This document shows, in pieces, positions 1 through 8,815 of a stretch of DNA of 64,000 bases. The position numbers and the translations under genes are program-made. The number at the start of each line of letters is the position of its first letter. Within the stretch, counting starts at the first letter, position 1. The notes beneath the pieces are model-generated. The model worked only from the letters and a program-made list of their open reading frames with translations, made no database searches and was not told the origin of the DNA. Origin of the DNA: Devosia oryzisoli (GTDB lineage Bacteria > Pseudomonadota > Alphaproteobacteria > Rhizobiales > Devosiaceae); contig NZ_JACYFU010000002.1 in assembly GCF_014837245.1 (NCBI RefSeq), forward strand, positions 310,001 through 374,000, given 5' to 3'.

Positions 1-1
1 T

Positions 2-880
2 CTGGACCTTGGCTACTTCGAGCGCGAGAACGTCGATGTCGAGCTGGTGCGGGTGCAGCAGACGCCGCTGGCCGTGACGGCGCTGCAGGCGGGCGAAGGC
101 GAGATGGCCAATATCGGCGTGGACAGTGCGCTCCAGCTGGTCGGCCGCGGGCAGTTGGACATCATGGCCGTCACCTCGCCCAGCAAATCGCTCTCCTTCA
201 TGATCGTTGCCCGCGATGGCATCGACAGTCCCGGCGACCTCGACGGCAAGCGCTTCGGCATCGGCCGCGTCGGCAGCGTCGATGCCAGCCTCAGCGCAGC
301 AGTGCTCGACGCCAACGGCGTCGATTTTGATGGCCTCGAGCAGGTCGCGCTCGGTCAGCCGGCCGCGCGGGCCCAGGCCCTTTTGGCCGGGCAGATCGAT
401 GCCACCACCATGTCGCTGGGCACCTGGACAACCCTTCCCGATAAAACAGGGCTCCACGTCCTCATCGATCAGGACGCCTATTTCGACGCCGCTCCGGTGG
501 TGAACAAGGTCAACGTCGTGACCGCGGACGTTCTCGAAAACCGCCGCGACGACGTGGTCGCGGTGGTGACCGCCCTGACCAAGCTTTCGCGCGACATTGC
601 CGCAGATCCCGCGATCTGGGTCGATGCCATGAGCAAGGCGCGGCCCGACATCGAGCGGAGCAACCTCGAAGCCTTGGCGCAGAGCTATGCCCGCAGCTGG
701 AGCGTCAATGGCGGGCTCAGTGCCAAGAGCCTCGAGACGACCGCGACCTGGAATTTCCAGAGCGAGGACCTTGCCGACATCGAGCCGTTCCCCCTCTCCC
801 GCTGGGTCGACTTTACGGTCGCCGATGATGTTCTGGCCAAGATCGGCACCGAAGCGGATCTGGATCCGGCCGATCGGTGA
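2..880 (+). CDS. ABC transporter substrate-binding protein, SsuA/TauA/NMT1-like (5' truncated)
   Basis: The reading frame is open from the window edge, so the signal peptide and the first part of lobe 1 are missing. The visible 292 residues have the features of a periplasmic type-2 binding protein of the sulfonate/nitrate/thiamine-precursor class: an early 'LDLGYFERENVDVEL' segment, 'ALQAGEGEMANIGVDSALQL', and the hinge-region 'DLDGKRFGI'. Such proteins deliver a small organic ligand to a membrane permease; the ligand cannot be read from sequence. The stop overlaps the GTG start of the downstream ATPase (GTGA), indicating translational coupling. Confidence 0.85.
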   Translation: MDLGYFERENVDVELVRVQQTPLAVTALQAGEGEMANIGVDSALQLVGRGQLDIMAVTSPSKSLSFMIVARDGIDSPGDLDGKRFGIGRVGSVDASLSAAVLDANGVDFDGLEQVALGQPAARAQALLAGQIDATTMSLGTWTTLPDKTGLHVLIDQDAYFDAAPVVNKVNVVTADVLENRRDDVVAVVTALTKLSRDIAADPAIWVDAMSKARPDIERSNLEALAQSYARSWSVNGGLSAKSLETTATWNFQSEDLADIEPFPLSRWVDFTVADDVLAKIGTEADLDPADR

Positions 881-1680
881 TCGGAGCAGCCGTCTCCGGC
901 ATCTCTCTGCGCGGCGTCAGCAAGGGCTTTTCACCCGCTGGCGGGGCATCCGTCATCCAGGATGTCTCCCTCGATATCGCCCCGGGTGAATTCGTCACCA
1001 TCCTGGGCCCGTCCGGTTGCGGCAAGACCACTCTTTTGAGGCTCATCAACGGCCTCATTCCTCCCGATGCGGGAACGGTCGAGATTGACGGTCGTGCCCC
1101 TTCCCCCGGCCCTTCGATGAGCTTCGTCTTCCAGTCCTTCCGGCTGGTGCCGTGGCTCAATGCCGCCGACAATGTCGGCTTCGGGCTTGCGCTCGCCGGC
1201 ATGGAGCGTGCCCAGCGGCAGCCCGTCGTGCGCCATTGGCTCGAGCGGGTCGGCCTCGCCCACGCCGCCGCTTCCTATCCCAACCAGCTTTCGGGCGGCA
1301 TGAAGCAGCGCGTTGCGCTGGCCCGGGCGCTGGCGACCGATCCCGACATTCTCCTGCTCGATGAACCCTTCGCCAGTCTCGACGCGCAGACGCGCGAGAT
1401 CATGCAGCTTGAGCTGCTGCGGCTCTGGGAGGAAAGGAAACGTCTCGCCGTCTTCGTCACGCATAGCGTCGAAGAGGCCATCCTGCTCGCCGACCGGATC
1501 GTGGTCATGGGACCGGCGCCCCGATCGATCCGGGAAATCGTGCCCGTGGACCTGCCCCGGCCGCGCCGCGACGATATCCGGACCGATCCGCGCTTCCTCG
1601 CCCTTCGCGCGCAGTTGACGGGCACCATACGAAGCCTGATCGCGGACGACCCGAACTCGCCCTTCTTCCGCCGCGCCTAG
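877..1680 (+). CDS. ABC transporter ATP-binding protein, SsuB/TauB/NrtD family
   Basis: Cytoplasmic ATPase of 267 residues that powers an importer. It has Walker A 'GPSGCGKTT', the Q-loop 'FVFQSFRLVPWL', the signature 'LSGGMKQRVALARAL', Walker B 'ILLLDEPFASLD' and the H-loop 'FVTHSVEEA'. The 'RLVPWLNAADNV' stretch is typical of the nitrate/sulfonate/taurine group. The start is GTG at 877, overlapping the binding-protein stop by four bases. The gene ends face to face with the permease on the other strand, and the two share the bases CTAG at their stops. Confidence 0.93.
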   Translation: MIGAAVSGISLRGVSKGFSPAGGASVIQDVSLDIAPGEFVTILGPSGCGKTTLLRLINGLIPPDAGTVEIDGRAPSPGPSMSFVFQSFRLVPWLNAADNVGFGLALAGMERAQRQPVVRHWLERVGLAHAAASYPNQLSGGMKQRVALARALATDPDILLLDEPFASLDAQTREIMQLELLRLWEERKRLAVFVTHSVEEAILLADRIVVMGPAPRSIREIVPVDLPRPRRDDIRTDPRFLALRAQLTGTIRSLIADDPNSPFFRRA

Positions 1681-2435
1681 CCCTGCCGCCAGCGGTCCAG
1701 CCGCCGTTCGAAGAGGCGCAGGACTTCCGTGATCGCGACCCCCAGCAGCGAAAGAACCAGCACCACCACGAAATAGGGCGCCATGCGGAACGTGTTGCCG
1801 TAGGTCGCGAGGAGCCCGCCCAGCCCCTGGACGGCCGTGTAGAGCTCGGCCACGACCGTGTTGATCAGCCCGATGGTCGCCCCGAGCCGCAGCCCGACCA
1901 TGACGAAAGGCGCCGCGCCCGGCAGCAGGATCCTGGTGAACACCTGCATTCTGGTCGCCCCGGCCGAGCGCGCCATTTCCACCAGTTCCGCGTCGCCGTT
2001 GCGGACCCCGGCATAGGTGTTGATGAGAATGGGCATGACGGCGCCAAGGGTGACGATGGCGATCTTGGCCTGGAAGCCCAGCCCGAGCAGGACGATGATG
2101 AGGGGAATGAACGCCACGCGCGGCGTCGCCATCAGCGCATTGAAGAACGGGTCCAGCGTCCGGCCCAGCAATGGGATGCCGCCGGCCAGCAGCCCCATCG
2201 GCAGGCCGATCGCCGTGGCGATCAGCATGCCGCCGAGATAGACCGACATCGAGTTGCCGATGGCTTCGTAGATGTCGGGGCGGGACAACAGATCGATGCC
2301 GGCGACCATCGTGGCCAGCGGCGTGGGCACGAGGTTTCTTCCCACGGCCAGCGCCGCTAGCCACCACAACCCCAGCAGCACGAGGACGAACGCGAACCGC
2401 AAGAGCCAGATAAGGCCGCGTTGCCGCTCCATCAC
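1677..2435 (-). CDS. ABC transporter permease, SsuC/TauC-like
   Basis: Inner-membrane protein of 252 residues with about six hydrophobic segments, beginning with 'LLRFAFVLVLLGLWWLAALA'. It carries the cytoplasmic-loop EAA motif 'EMARSAGATRMQVFTRILLP', which docks onto the ATPase and marks the BPD_transp_1 family. By family it should form the channel for the adjacent binding protein and ATPase. The odd point is orientation: it is convergent with them rather than in the same operon, so it must have its own promoter. A second permease upstream of the window cannot be excluded. Confidence 0.9.
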   Translation of the reverse strand: MMERQRGLIWLLRFAFVLVLLGLWWLAALAVGRNLVPTPLATMVAGIDLLSRPDIYEAIGNSMSVYLGGMLIATAIGLPMGLLAGGIPLLGRTLDPFFNALMATPRVAFIPLIIVLLGLGFQAKIAIVTLGAVMPILINTYAGVRNGDAELVEMARSAGATRMQVFTRILLPGAAPFVMVGLRLGATIGLINTVVAELYTAVQGLGGLLATYGNTFRMAPYFVVVLVLSLLGVAITEVLRLFERRLDRWRQG

Positions 2436-2509
2436 GGCTGACCCGCGCTTACGCTGGTACCGATCATCCCCACCATCCGGTCCTGCGCCCCCGCCCGAAA
2501 AACGATCAT

Positions 2510-3967
2510 CTAGAAGCTGGTCGCAATGTACTTGGCTTCCATATATTCGAGAATGCCATGGATGCCGCCTTCGCGCCCGAGGCCGCTCTGCTTGACGCCC
2601 CCGAACGGCGCAGCCGGATCGGAGACGAGGCCGCGGTTCAGCGCCACCATGCCCGCCTCGATGCGGCCCGACACGGCGAGGCCGCGCTTGAGGTCGTCGG
2701 TGTAGACATAGGCGGACAGGCCATACTCGGTGTCATTGGCGAGCGAAACGGCCTCGTCCTCGTCCGTGAAGCGGTACAGCGCCGCCACTGGCCCGAAGAT
2801 TTCCTCCTGCGCCATCCGGGCCGTGCGCGGCACGTCGATGAGCACGGTGGGCGCGTAGAAATATCCAGCCCGTTGCGGACGCTCGCCGCCCACAAGAACC
2901 TCCGCGCCCTGCCGGATTGCGTCGGCCACCAGGTCCTCGATCTTGTCCACGGCCTTTTTCGTGATCATCGGCCCGCACTGTGTCTGCGGGTCGGTACCCG
3001 GGCCGACACGCAGCGCACCCATGCGTTGCGCCAGCCCCTCCGCAAAACGCTCGCAGATCCCATCCTGCACGATGAACCGGTTGGTCGCGGTGCAGGCCTC
3101 GCCGGCATTGCGCATCTTGGCCACCATGGCGCCATCGAGCGCAGCCTCGAGATCGGCGTCATCGAAGACGATGAAGGGCGCATTGCCCCCCAGTTCCATC
3201 GAGGCGTTCAGCACCCGCTTGGCCGCTTCCGCCAGAAGCGTCCGGCCGACGCCGGTCGAGCCCGTGAACGAAAGCTTGCGCACCCGCGTATCGGCCAGCA
3301 TGGCGGCAGTCACCGGGCCGGGCCGATTGGTGGTGATGACGTTGACGACCCCCGGCGGCACGCCGGCCTCGGCGTAAATATCGGCCAGGGCATAGGCGGT
3401 CAGCGGTGTTTCACTCGCCGGCTTCAGAACCACGGTGCAGCCGGCCGCAAGCGCCGGCGCAATCTTGCGCGTCGCCATGGCGGCAGGAAAATTCCAGGGC
3501 GTGATCAGCACCGATACCCCGATCGGCTCATAGTCCACCAGGATCCGGTTGGTCCCCGCCGGCGCCATGCGGAACTCACCGGCCACGCGCACCGCTTCCT
3601 CGGCATACCAGCGGAAGAACTCGGCCGCATAGGTCACTTCCCCGCGCGCATCGCTCAGCGCCTTGCCATTTTCCAGCGAGATGAGCATGGCCAGTTCGTC
3701 GATCCGCTCCAGGATGAGCGCATGACAGCGCAGCAGGATTTCCGCCCGTTTGCGCGGCGCGGTCGCGCGCCACCCGGCGGCTGCGGCATGGGCGGCGTCG
3801 ACCGCAGCGATGGCCTGGGCTTCGCTGGCATCGGCGACCTCGGCCACCGGCTCCTCGGTCGAGGGATCAACCACCGCGATTCCCCCGCCGGCAATCCACT
3901 CGCCGCCGATATAGAGCCCCTTGGCGTAGCGGGAACAGTCGAGGGTGAGGGCAGAGGCGGAGGTCAT
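2510..3967 (-). CDS. gabD: NAD(P)-dependent succinate-semialdehyde dehydrogenase (aldehyde dehydrogenase family)
   Basis: A full-length 485-residue aldehyde dehydrogenase. It shows the nucleotide-binding 'TPWNFPAAM', '[12 protein letters not shown]', the general-base glutamate in '[19 protein letters not shown]', and the catalytic cysteine in '[15 protein letters not shown]'. The run from [16 protein letters not shown] to the cysteine closely resembles GabD, which oxidises succinate semialdehyde to succinate in GABA catabolism; related semialdehydes remain possible. The ATG is preceded by GAAGGA at good spacing. No aminotransferase gene lies nearby, so substrate assignment rests on the motifs. 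Confidence 0.85.
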   Translation of the reverse strand: MTSASALTLDCSRYAKGLYIGGEWIAGGGIAVVDPSTEEPVAEVADASEAQAIAAVDAAHAAAAGWRATAPRKRAEILLRCHALILERIDELAMLISLENGKALSDARGEVTYAAEFFRWYAEEAVRVAGEFRMAPAGTNRILVDYEPIGVSVLITPWNFPAAMATRKIAPALAAGCTVVLKPASETPLTAYALADIYAEAGVPPGVVNVITTNRPGPVTAAMLADTRVRKLSFTGSTGVGRTLLAEAAKRVLNASMELGGNAPFIVFDDADLEAALDGAMVAKMRNAGEACTATNRFIVQDGICERFAEGLAQRMGALRVGPGTDPQTQCGPMITKKAVDKIEDLVADAIRQGAEVLVGGERPQRAGYFYAPTVLIDVPRTARMAQEEIFGPVAALYRFTDEDEAVSLANDTEYGLSAYVYTDDLKRGLAVSGRIEAGMVALNRGLVSDPAAPFGGVKQSGLGREGGIHGILEYMEAKYIATSF

Positions 3968-4145
3968 GGCTTTTCCTTCTTCGTCCGGCGCCCGCCGTCA
4001 CGCAGAGCGTGCGGCATCAGCGCAAGGCGAGCGGCAGTATTTCCATTCCCTGCCTCAGCCGCAAGCCGAACTGTGCCCAATACGTCTTGCGCACCCAGCG
4101 CATGCGCCAACCAGTGCTTCAATCAATCTGAAAACGGGAGAAATC

Positions 4146-4220
<75 letters not shown>

Positions 4221-4383
4221 ACTCGGCGGGTTCCTACACGGTTTGCCTAAGGGGCGCAACATGCTCGGGAGGGCAGGAAAAGGTTGTGCGAACCGCTTGA
4301 TCGCAAGCCGCCTCGCGGCTATAACGCCGCCCATCGTGAGCGGTCCGTGCTCCTGCACGGGCATCGCAAGCTGCGATGTTTGA

Positions 4384-4460
4384 CGGAGTATAGCGCAGCC
4401 TGGTAGCGCACCTGCTTCGGGAGCAGGGGGTCGAGTGTTCGAATCACTCTACTCCGACCA
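4384..4460 (+). tRNA. tRNA-Pro (CGG)
   Basis: The acceptor CGGAGTA/TACTCCG is followed by discriminator A and an encoded CCA. The anticodon stem is CCTGC/GCAGG with loop TTCGGGA, so the anticodon is CGG. The D-arm (GCGCAGCCTGGTAGCGC) and T-arm (GTTCGAATC) are normal. A strong terminator begins four bases after the CCA. Confidence 0.96.
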
Positions 4461-4463
4461 ATC

Positions 4464-4498
4464 AACCCCGGCCTCTCGCGAGGTCGGGGTTTGTTTTT
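4464..4498 (+). terminator. Rho-independent terminator after tRNA-Pro
   Basis: A 12-bp stem (aaccccg + gcctc paired with gaggt + cggggtt, one G-T pair) closes on the tetraloop tcgc and is followed by TGTTTTT. It ends the tRNA-Pro transcript before the kinase gene at 4592. Confidence 0.9.
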
Positions 4499-4591
4499 CG
4501 CGGTTGGCGTCGTTTAACCTGTGCCACAAACAAGCTCTTGTTGCCGTGCTAGGCCACCGGCCGGCGCTGCAGCGGCCGAGCGGGGAAACGC

Positions 4592-6943
4592 GTGAGCAAT
4601 CCAGAAGATGAACCAAACCACGAGCGCCTCCAGGCCTACCTCCTTGCCTTGAGCGATGCCCTGCGGTCGCTGCACGATCCGGTGGCTATCCAGGAAACGG
4701 CGCAGCGCCTCCTGGCAGAATGGCTGGATGCAGACCGGGTGGCCTATGCCGAAGATGTGGGCGACGGTGTGCACGTTCAGGTCACGCGCGACTGGACCCG
4801 CGGGTTACCGAGCCTCGCCGGCCGCTTCCGCTACGCCGATTACGGCGAGGAACTGACCGAGGCCCTGCGCAGCGGCCACTCGCTCGTCCGCTCCGACATT
4901 GCCAGCGATCCCGGGATGAGCCTTGAGGAAAAGCAGGCTCACCAGGTGCTGGGGCTTGGGGCAACGCTCAACGTCCCCTTGGCAAGGAATGGAGCGCCCA
5001 TCGCCATTCTGGCCGTCCATTTCACCGCGGCACACTCTTTTACTGCAGAAGAAGTGGCGATGGCCGAGGCCACCGCCGAGCGCACATGGGCGGCGGTCGA
5101 ACGGGCTCAGGCAGAAGCGGCCTTGCGGCAGAACGAGGAAAAATACCGCGAACTGTTCAACTCCATGGACCAGGGCTACTGCATTATCCAGGTGCTGTAC
5201 GAGGGACGGCAAGCGGTCGACTGGCGCTTCCTCGAGGTCAATCCGGCCTTCGAGCGGCACAATGGCCTGCACGATGCCGCCGGCAAAACCATGCGGGAGC
5301 TGGAGCCCGGCATCGAGCGCAAGTGGATCGACACTTATGCCCACGTGGCCGAAACCGGCGAGAGTTTGCGCTTCGAGGAAGGCTCCGATGCCCTGGGGCA
5401 CCGCATCTTCGACCTCTACGCTTTTCGGATCGGCCGCCCGCATGAGCGCAAGGTGGCCGTGCTGTTCCAGGACGTGACGCAGTCGCGGCAGGCAGAGGCC
5501 GCATTGCGGGCCAGCGAGGAACGCTTCCGCCAGTTTGCGGGCGCCTCCTCGGACGTTCTGTGGATCCGCCAGGTGGACACGCTGGCGCTCGAATTCATCA
5601 GCCAGGCGTCCCAGAGCGTGTTCGGCATTTCCCCTGAGGCAGCCCTTGCTGACGCCGAGGCGCTTTTGAGGACCATTGTCCCCGAGGATCGTGCGGACGT
5701 ATCTCTCAATCTTGAAGCCGTGCGCGCTGGTAAGGCGGTGGTCCACGAATACCGCATCCTGCGCCCCACCGATCACGCGATCCGGTGGATCCGCAGCACC
5801 GGCTTTCCCATCTTCGACGCCGAAGGTTGGGTCGATCGTGTCGCGGGCATTTCCACCGACATCACCGATGTCCGCCAGGCGACCGATCGGCAGGGCGTAT
5901 TGCTGTCGGAACTGCAGCATCGCGTCCGGAACGTCATGGCCGTTATTCGAGGCATCGCTGCGCGTAGCGCCGACACGGCCGGTACCGTCGAGAACTACGC
6001 CAGCCTCCTCAGTGGCCGGCTCACGACCCTCGCCCGCGTGCAGAGCGTGTTGACGCGCAATCCCGATAGCGGCGCTTCCTTGCGGACACTTATCGAAGAA
6101 GAGGTGGTGGCGCAGGCGCCGCAACAGGACCGGTTCGAACTTCTGGGAGATGATATCGGGCTTCCGCCCAAGGCCACTGAAGTGCTGGCTCTGGCGATCC
6201 ACGAACTCGTAACAAATGCCGTCAAATATGGGGCCTTCTCCGGCGATACCGGCTTTGTATCTGTGGAGTGGCAGACGGCGCCAAGGGACGGCGCCGAATG
6301 GCTGCTGCTCGACTGGATCGAGCGATCCGGCGAAGCCGTGACGCCGCCCGGCCGGCGCGGCTTCGGCAGCGAGCTCATCGAATCGCGCATTCCCTATGAG
6401 TTGTCGGGCATCGGCCGGTTGGAGTTTCTACCCTCCGGCCTGCACTGCCGGCTGGAGTTTCCGCTGGTCAACCGTCCGAGCATCTTCCAGACGAACGCCC
6501 CCCGGCCGCCTGCAGAGGATCATGCGGGCAAAGAGAGCAAGGGCGGGGGTTTGGCGCACAAGCGCATCCTCGTTGTGGACGACGATTACTACGCCGCAGC
6601 GGAGGTTGTGAGCGCTGTGACGCGCATCGGCGCCCACCCTCTGGATCCTTGCGAAAACGCGGAGGAGGCCCACCGGGCGCTCCGGCACAATCCGGACGCC
6701 GTCGTTCTCGACCTCAACCTTGGCGGGGACGGGCCGGATTTTGGTCTGGCCCGCACCCTTCGCGCCTCTGGCATCCCGTTCGTCTTCCTCACGGGATACG
6801 ATCAGGCGATGCTGCCCCCGGACCTCGCCGCCACGCCCTGCCTGCAAAAGCCGGCCGACCCGCAAGCGGTCATCGCTGCGCTGCTCGACCTCCTTTCGCC
6901 AGCCACACCCTCCCCGTCGAAAAATCACCGTCGGCCGCGATAG
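4592..6943 (+). CDS. Hybrid sensor histidine kinase, GAF-PAS-PAS-HWE kinase with C-terminal receiver
   Basis: A soluble 783-residue two-component sensor with no membrane segment or signal peptide. Domains in order are GAF (about 20-170, 'HFTAAHSFTAEEVAMAEA'), PAS ('NEEKYRELFNSMDQGYC', about 180-300), a second PAS ('ASEERFRQFAGASSDVLW', about 305-425), an HWE/HisKA_2 kinase with phospho-accepting His443 in 'LQHRVRNVMAVIRG' and ATP-binding motifs 'IHELVTNAVKYGAFS' and 'RRGFGSELIE', then a receiver ('RILVVDDDYY', acceptor Asp707 in 'VVLDLNL', 'LQKPAD'). Alphaproteobacterial HWE kinases often feed the general stress response or light sensing. No partner regulator is adjacent. The start is GTG. 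Confidence 0.92.
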   Translation: MSNPEDEPNHERLQAYLLALSDALRSLHDPVAIQETAQRLLAEWLDADRVAYAEDVGDGVHVQVTRDWTRGLPSLAGRFRYADYGEELTEALRSGHSLVRSDIASDPGMSLEEKQAHQVLGLGATLNVPLARNGAPIAILAVHFTAAHSFTAEEVAMAEATAERTWAAVERAQAEAALRQNEEKYRELFNSMDQGYCIIQVLYEGRQAVDWRFLEVNPAFERHNGLHDAAGKTMRELEPGIERKWIDTYAHVAETGESLRFEEGSDALGHRIFDLYAFRIGRPHERKVAVLFQDVTQSRQAEAALRASEERFRQFAGASSDVLWIRQVDTLALEFISQASQSVFGISPEAALADAEALLRTIVPEDRADVSLNLEAVRAGKAVVHEYRILRPTDHAIRWIRSTGFPIFDAEGWVDRVAGISTDITDVRQATDRQGVLLSELQHRVRNVMAVIRGIAARSADTAGTVENYASLLSGRLTTLARVQSVLTRNPDSGASLRTLIEEEVVAQAPQQDRFELLGDDIGLPPKATEVLALAIHELVTNAVKYGAFSGDTGFVSVEWQTAPRDGAEWLLLDWIERSGEAVTPPGRRGFGSELIESRIPYELSGIGRLEFLPSGLHCRLEFPLVNRPSIFQTNAPRPPAEDHAGKESKGGGLAHKRILVVDDDYYAAAEVVSAVTRIGAHPLDPCENAEEAHRALRHNPDAVVLDLNLGGDGPDFGLARTLRASGIPFVFLTGYDQAMLPPDLAATPCLQKPADPQAVIAALLDLLSPATPSPSKNHRRPR

Positions 6944-7023
6944 CGCACGTTGACGTGTCGGCGTGGCGCGGAACTCTCGCCGCGCGCCCTGCATTGGGGA
7001 AACCAACGGTAGGGGAGTTCCTC

Positions 7024-8067
7024 ATGCGCCGGCCTTTTCCCCAGCGGGACCGCATGCGGGCGGACGAAATTGCGCCGCCACCCAGTCTGGCCTTTTCGTG
7101 CGACACCGATTCCGGCTGGAAGCGGCAGCGCCGCGGGACTGGTTTTGCCTATTTTGATGTCGACGGTAACAGGCCTTCGGAAACGGATCTGGCGCGCATC
7201 AAGGCGCTGGCCATCCCGCCCGCCTGGCGCGACGTCTGGATCTGCAAGGACACCTGCGGCCACATCCAGGCCACGGGGCGTGACGAGAAGGGCCGCAAGC
7301 AATACCGCTATCACGCCGAGTGGACGCAACACCGCAGTTCGACGAAATTCGAAACGCTGACCAGCTTCGCCGAGGTTCTGCCCGGCCTGCGCGAGCAGGT
7401 GCAAAGCGACCTGCGCCGCCGCAGCCTCAGCTTCGAGCGCGTCGTCGCGTCAGTCGTCTGGCTGCTCGACAACAGCCTCATCCGCATCGGCAACCCGACC
7501 TATGCGCGCGAAAACAAGAGCTTTGGGCTGACGACGCTGCGCAACCGGCACGTCGACATCACCGGCTCCACGCTGCATTTCCATTTCAAGGGCAAGTCCG
7601 GCAAGCAGTGGAAGCTCGACCTGGCCGACCGGCGGATCGCCAACATCATCAAGACCCTGCAGGAAATGCCGGGGCAGCACCTGTTCCAGTATGAGAGCGA
7701 TGCGGGCCGCTGCACCATCACCTCGCGCGACGTCAACGATTACCTAGCGGCTTTTGCCGGCCCGGAGTTCACCGCCAAGCACTTCCGGACCTGGGCTGGC
7801 ACCGTCCGCGCCTTCGGCCTCTTCGCCGATGCCGAAGTGCCGGACAGCAAGACGGCCAAGGCCCGCGCCATGAACGCGATCATCGATCAGGTCGCCGCGC
7901 GGCTGGGTAATACGCGTACCGTGTGCCGCCAGTCCTACATCCACCCGGCGGTGCCCGAACACTGGCAGGAGGGAACCCTGAATCGGTCGGGTCGCTTCGC
8001 GCCGCAGGAGGCAATGGACGAAGACGAGTTGGAGACCGTCGCCTTCCTCAAGCAACTCGGCAAATAA
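7024..8067 (+). CDS. DNA topoisomerase IB (poxvirus type)
   Basis: A 347-residue type IB topoisomerase, which nicks one strand through a 3'-phosphotyrosine and relaxes supercoils without ATP. An N-terminal recognition domain ('RRGTGFAYFDVDG', 'LAIPPAWRDVWIC') is followed by the catalytic domain: 'ERVVASVVWLLDNSLIRIGN', the 'HFHFKGKSGK' strand, 'HFRTWAGTV' and catalytic Tyr305 in 'CRQSYIHPAV'. The open frame extends upstream to 6649, but that part overlaps the kinase and lacks protein character. I chose the ATG at 7024, preceded by GGGGAG. Bacterial members are a small family, often linked to stress survival. Confidence 0.94.
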   Translation: MRRPFPQRDRMRADEIAPPPSLAFSCDTDSGWKRQRRGTGFAYFDVDGNRPSETDLARIKALAIPPAWRDVWICKDTCGHIQATGRDEKGRKQYRYHAEWTQHRSSTKFETLTSFAEVLPGLREQVQSDLRRRSLSFERVVASVVWLLDNSLIRIGNPTYARENKSFGLTTLRNRHVDITGSTLHFHFKGKSGKQWKLDLADRRIANIIKTLQEMPGQHLFQYESDAGRCTITSRDVNDYLAAFAGPEFTAKHFRTWAGTVRAFGLFADAEVPDSKTAKARAMNAIIDQVAARLGNTRTVCRQSYIHPAVPEHWQEGTLNRSGRFAPQEAMDEDELETVAFLKQLGK

Positions 8068-8090
8068 AAAGGGCCGGCGAATGCCGGCCC
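8066..8090 (-). terminator. Terminator of bioY, possibly serving the topoisomerase gene too
   Basis: An 8-bp GC stem (gggccggc, loop gaat, gccggccc) lies between the convergent genes. On the minus strand it is followed by TTTTTATTTG, a proper U-tract. On the plus strand there is no T-run, so it mainly serves bioY. Confidence 0.85.
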
Positions 8091-8111
8091 TCCGTGCGCG
8101 ATCATGTCTGG

Positions 8112-8723
8112 TCAGCGCTTGGCGAAAAAGCCGAAGAGCCCGGTCACGGTCAGGGCGGCAAAGGCCATCTTCAGAATGTCCCACACCACGAACGGCTGCA
8201 CCGCGCCAGCGAAGGCCGAGGCAATCACGTTGTTCTGGTCGACCCAGGCCGCGTTGCCGGCCATCGACATCAGCCAGGCAAAGCCGAAGGCATAGAGCAC
8301 GGCCGTCGCCGCCAGCATGGCACCGAACAACACGACCGGACGCGAGGAGGCGCCGCGGTCTGCGGCAAAGCCAATGATGCCGGCTTGCGCCAGGAAGCCG
8401 AGGAGGAAGCCGCCCGTCGGGCCGGCGAGATAGGCCATTCCACCACCGGCAGCAAAGACGGGAAGGCCGAAAGCGCCTTCCATGAGATACAGCGCGACAG
8501 TGGCCACGGCGATTCGCATGCCGAAGGCGGCGGCGAGCGCCGCGATGGCGAAGCTCTGCAGGGTCACCGGGACGGGCCAGACCGGCACGTTGATCTTGGC
8601 GGCAGCGGTGATGAGCAGGGTGCCCAGCACGACGGTTGCGAGATTGGTCGCCAGTTTGGCGGCATCGCCCTTGGGCTGGAACACGCCGAGAAGCGTGTTG
8701 GGCGTGGTCAAAGTCACGGCCAT
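8112..8723 (-). CDS. bioY: BioY family biotin transporter substrate-binding subunit
   Basis: Integral membrane S component of an ECF-type biotin importer, 203 residues with about six hydrophobic segments. Family hallmarks are 'VPVTLQSFAIAALAAAFG' and 'GGGMAYLAGPTGGFLLGFL', the conserved segment near the biotin pocket. No bioM/bioN energising genes are adjacent. BioY can work alone or with a shared ECF module encoded elsewhere. I did not find a BioR-like palindrome upstream. Confidence 0.93.
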   Translation of the reverse strand: MAVTLTTPNTLLGVFQPKGDAAKLATNLATVVLGTLLITAAAKINVPVWPVPVTLQSFAIAALAAAFGMRIAVATVALYLMEGAFGLPVFAAGGGMAYLAGPTGGFLLGFLAQAGIIGFAADRGASSRPVVLFGAMLAATAVLYAFGFAWLMSMAGNAAWVDQNNVIASAFAGAVQPFVVWDILKMAFAALTVTGLFGFFAKR

Positions 8724-8815
8724 TTCATACCTTCCATGCTTGGCCGAACCGGCGCCCGCAGCGGCGCCTTGAGTTCAGGCTGTTCGGTTCTTACTTTTTC
8801 GCAACGCGCGGTGCA

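Noticed and set aside
931-2367. Long minus-strand open frame antisense to the ABC ATPase
   Set aside because: It covers the ATPase on the opposite strand and part of the permease out of frame, is rich in Arg, Gly and His, and has no domain. It is a by-product of high GC.
4384-4460. tRNA-Pro as an integration site
   Set aside because: I looked for a repeat of the tRNA 3' end and for an integrase nearby and saw neither.
6649-7023. N-terminal extension of topoisomerase IB
   Set aside because: The in-frame extension overlaps the kinase receiver and lacks protein-like composition. The ATG at 7024 has a ribosome site.
8724-8815. LexA-type box between bioY and the metallo-hydrolase
   Set aside because: Three GTTC words occur, but none are seven bases apart.
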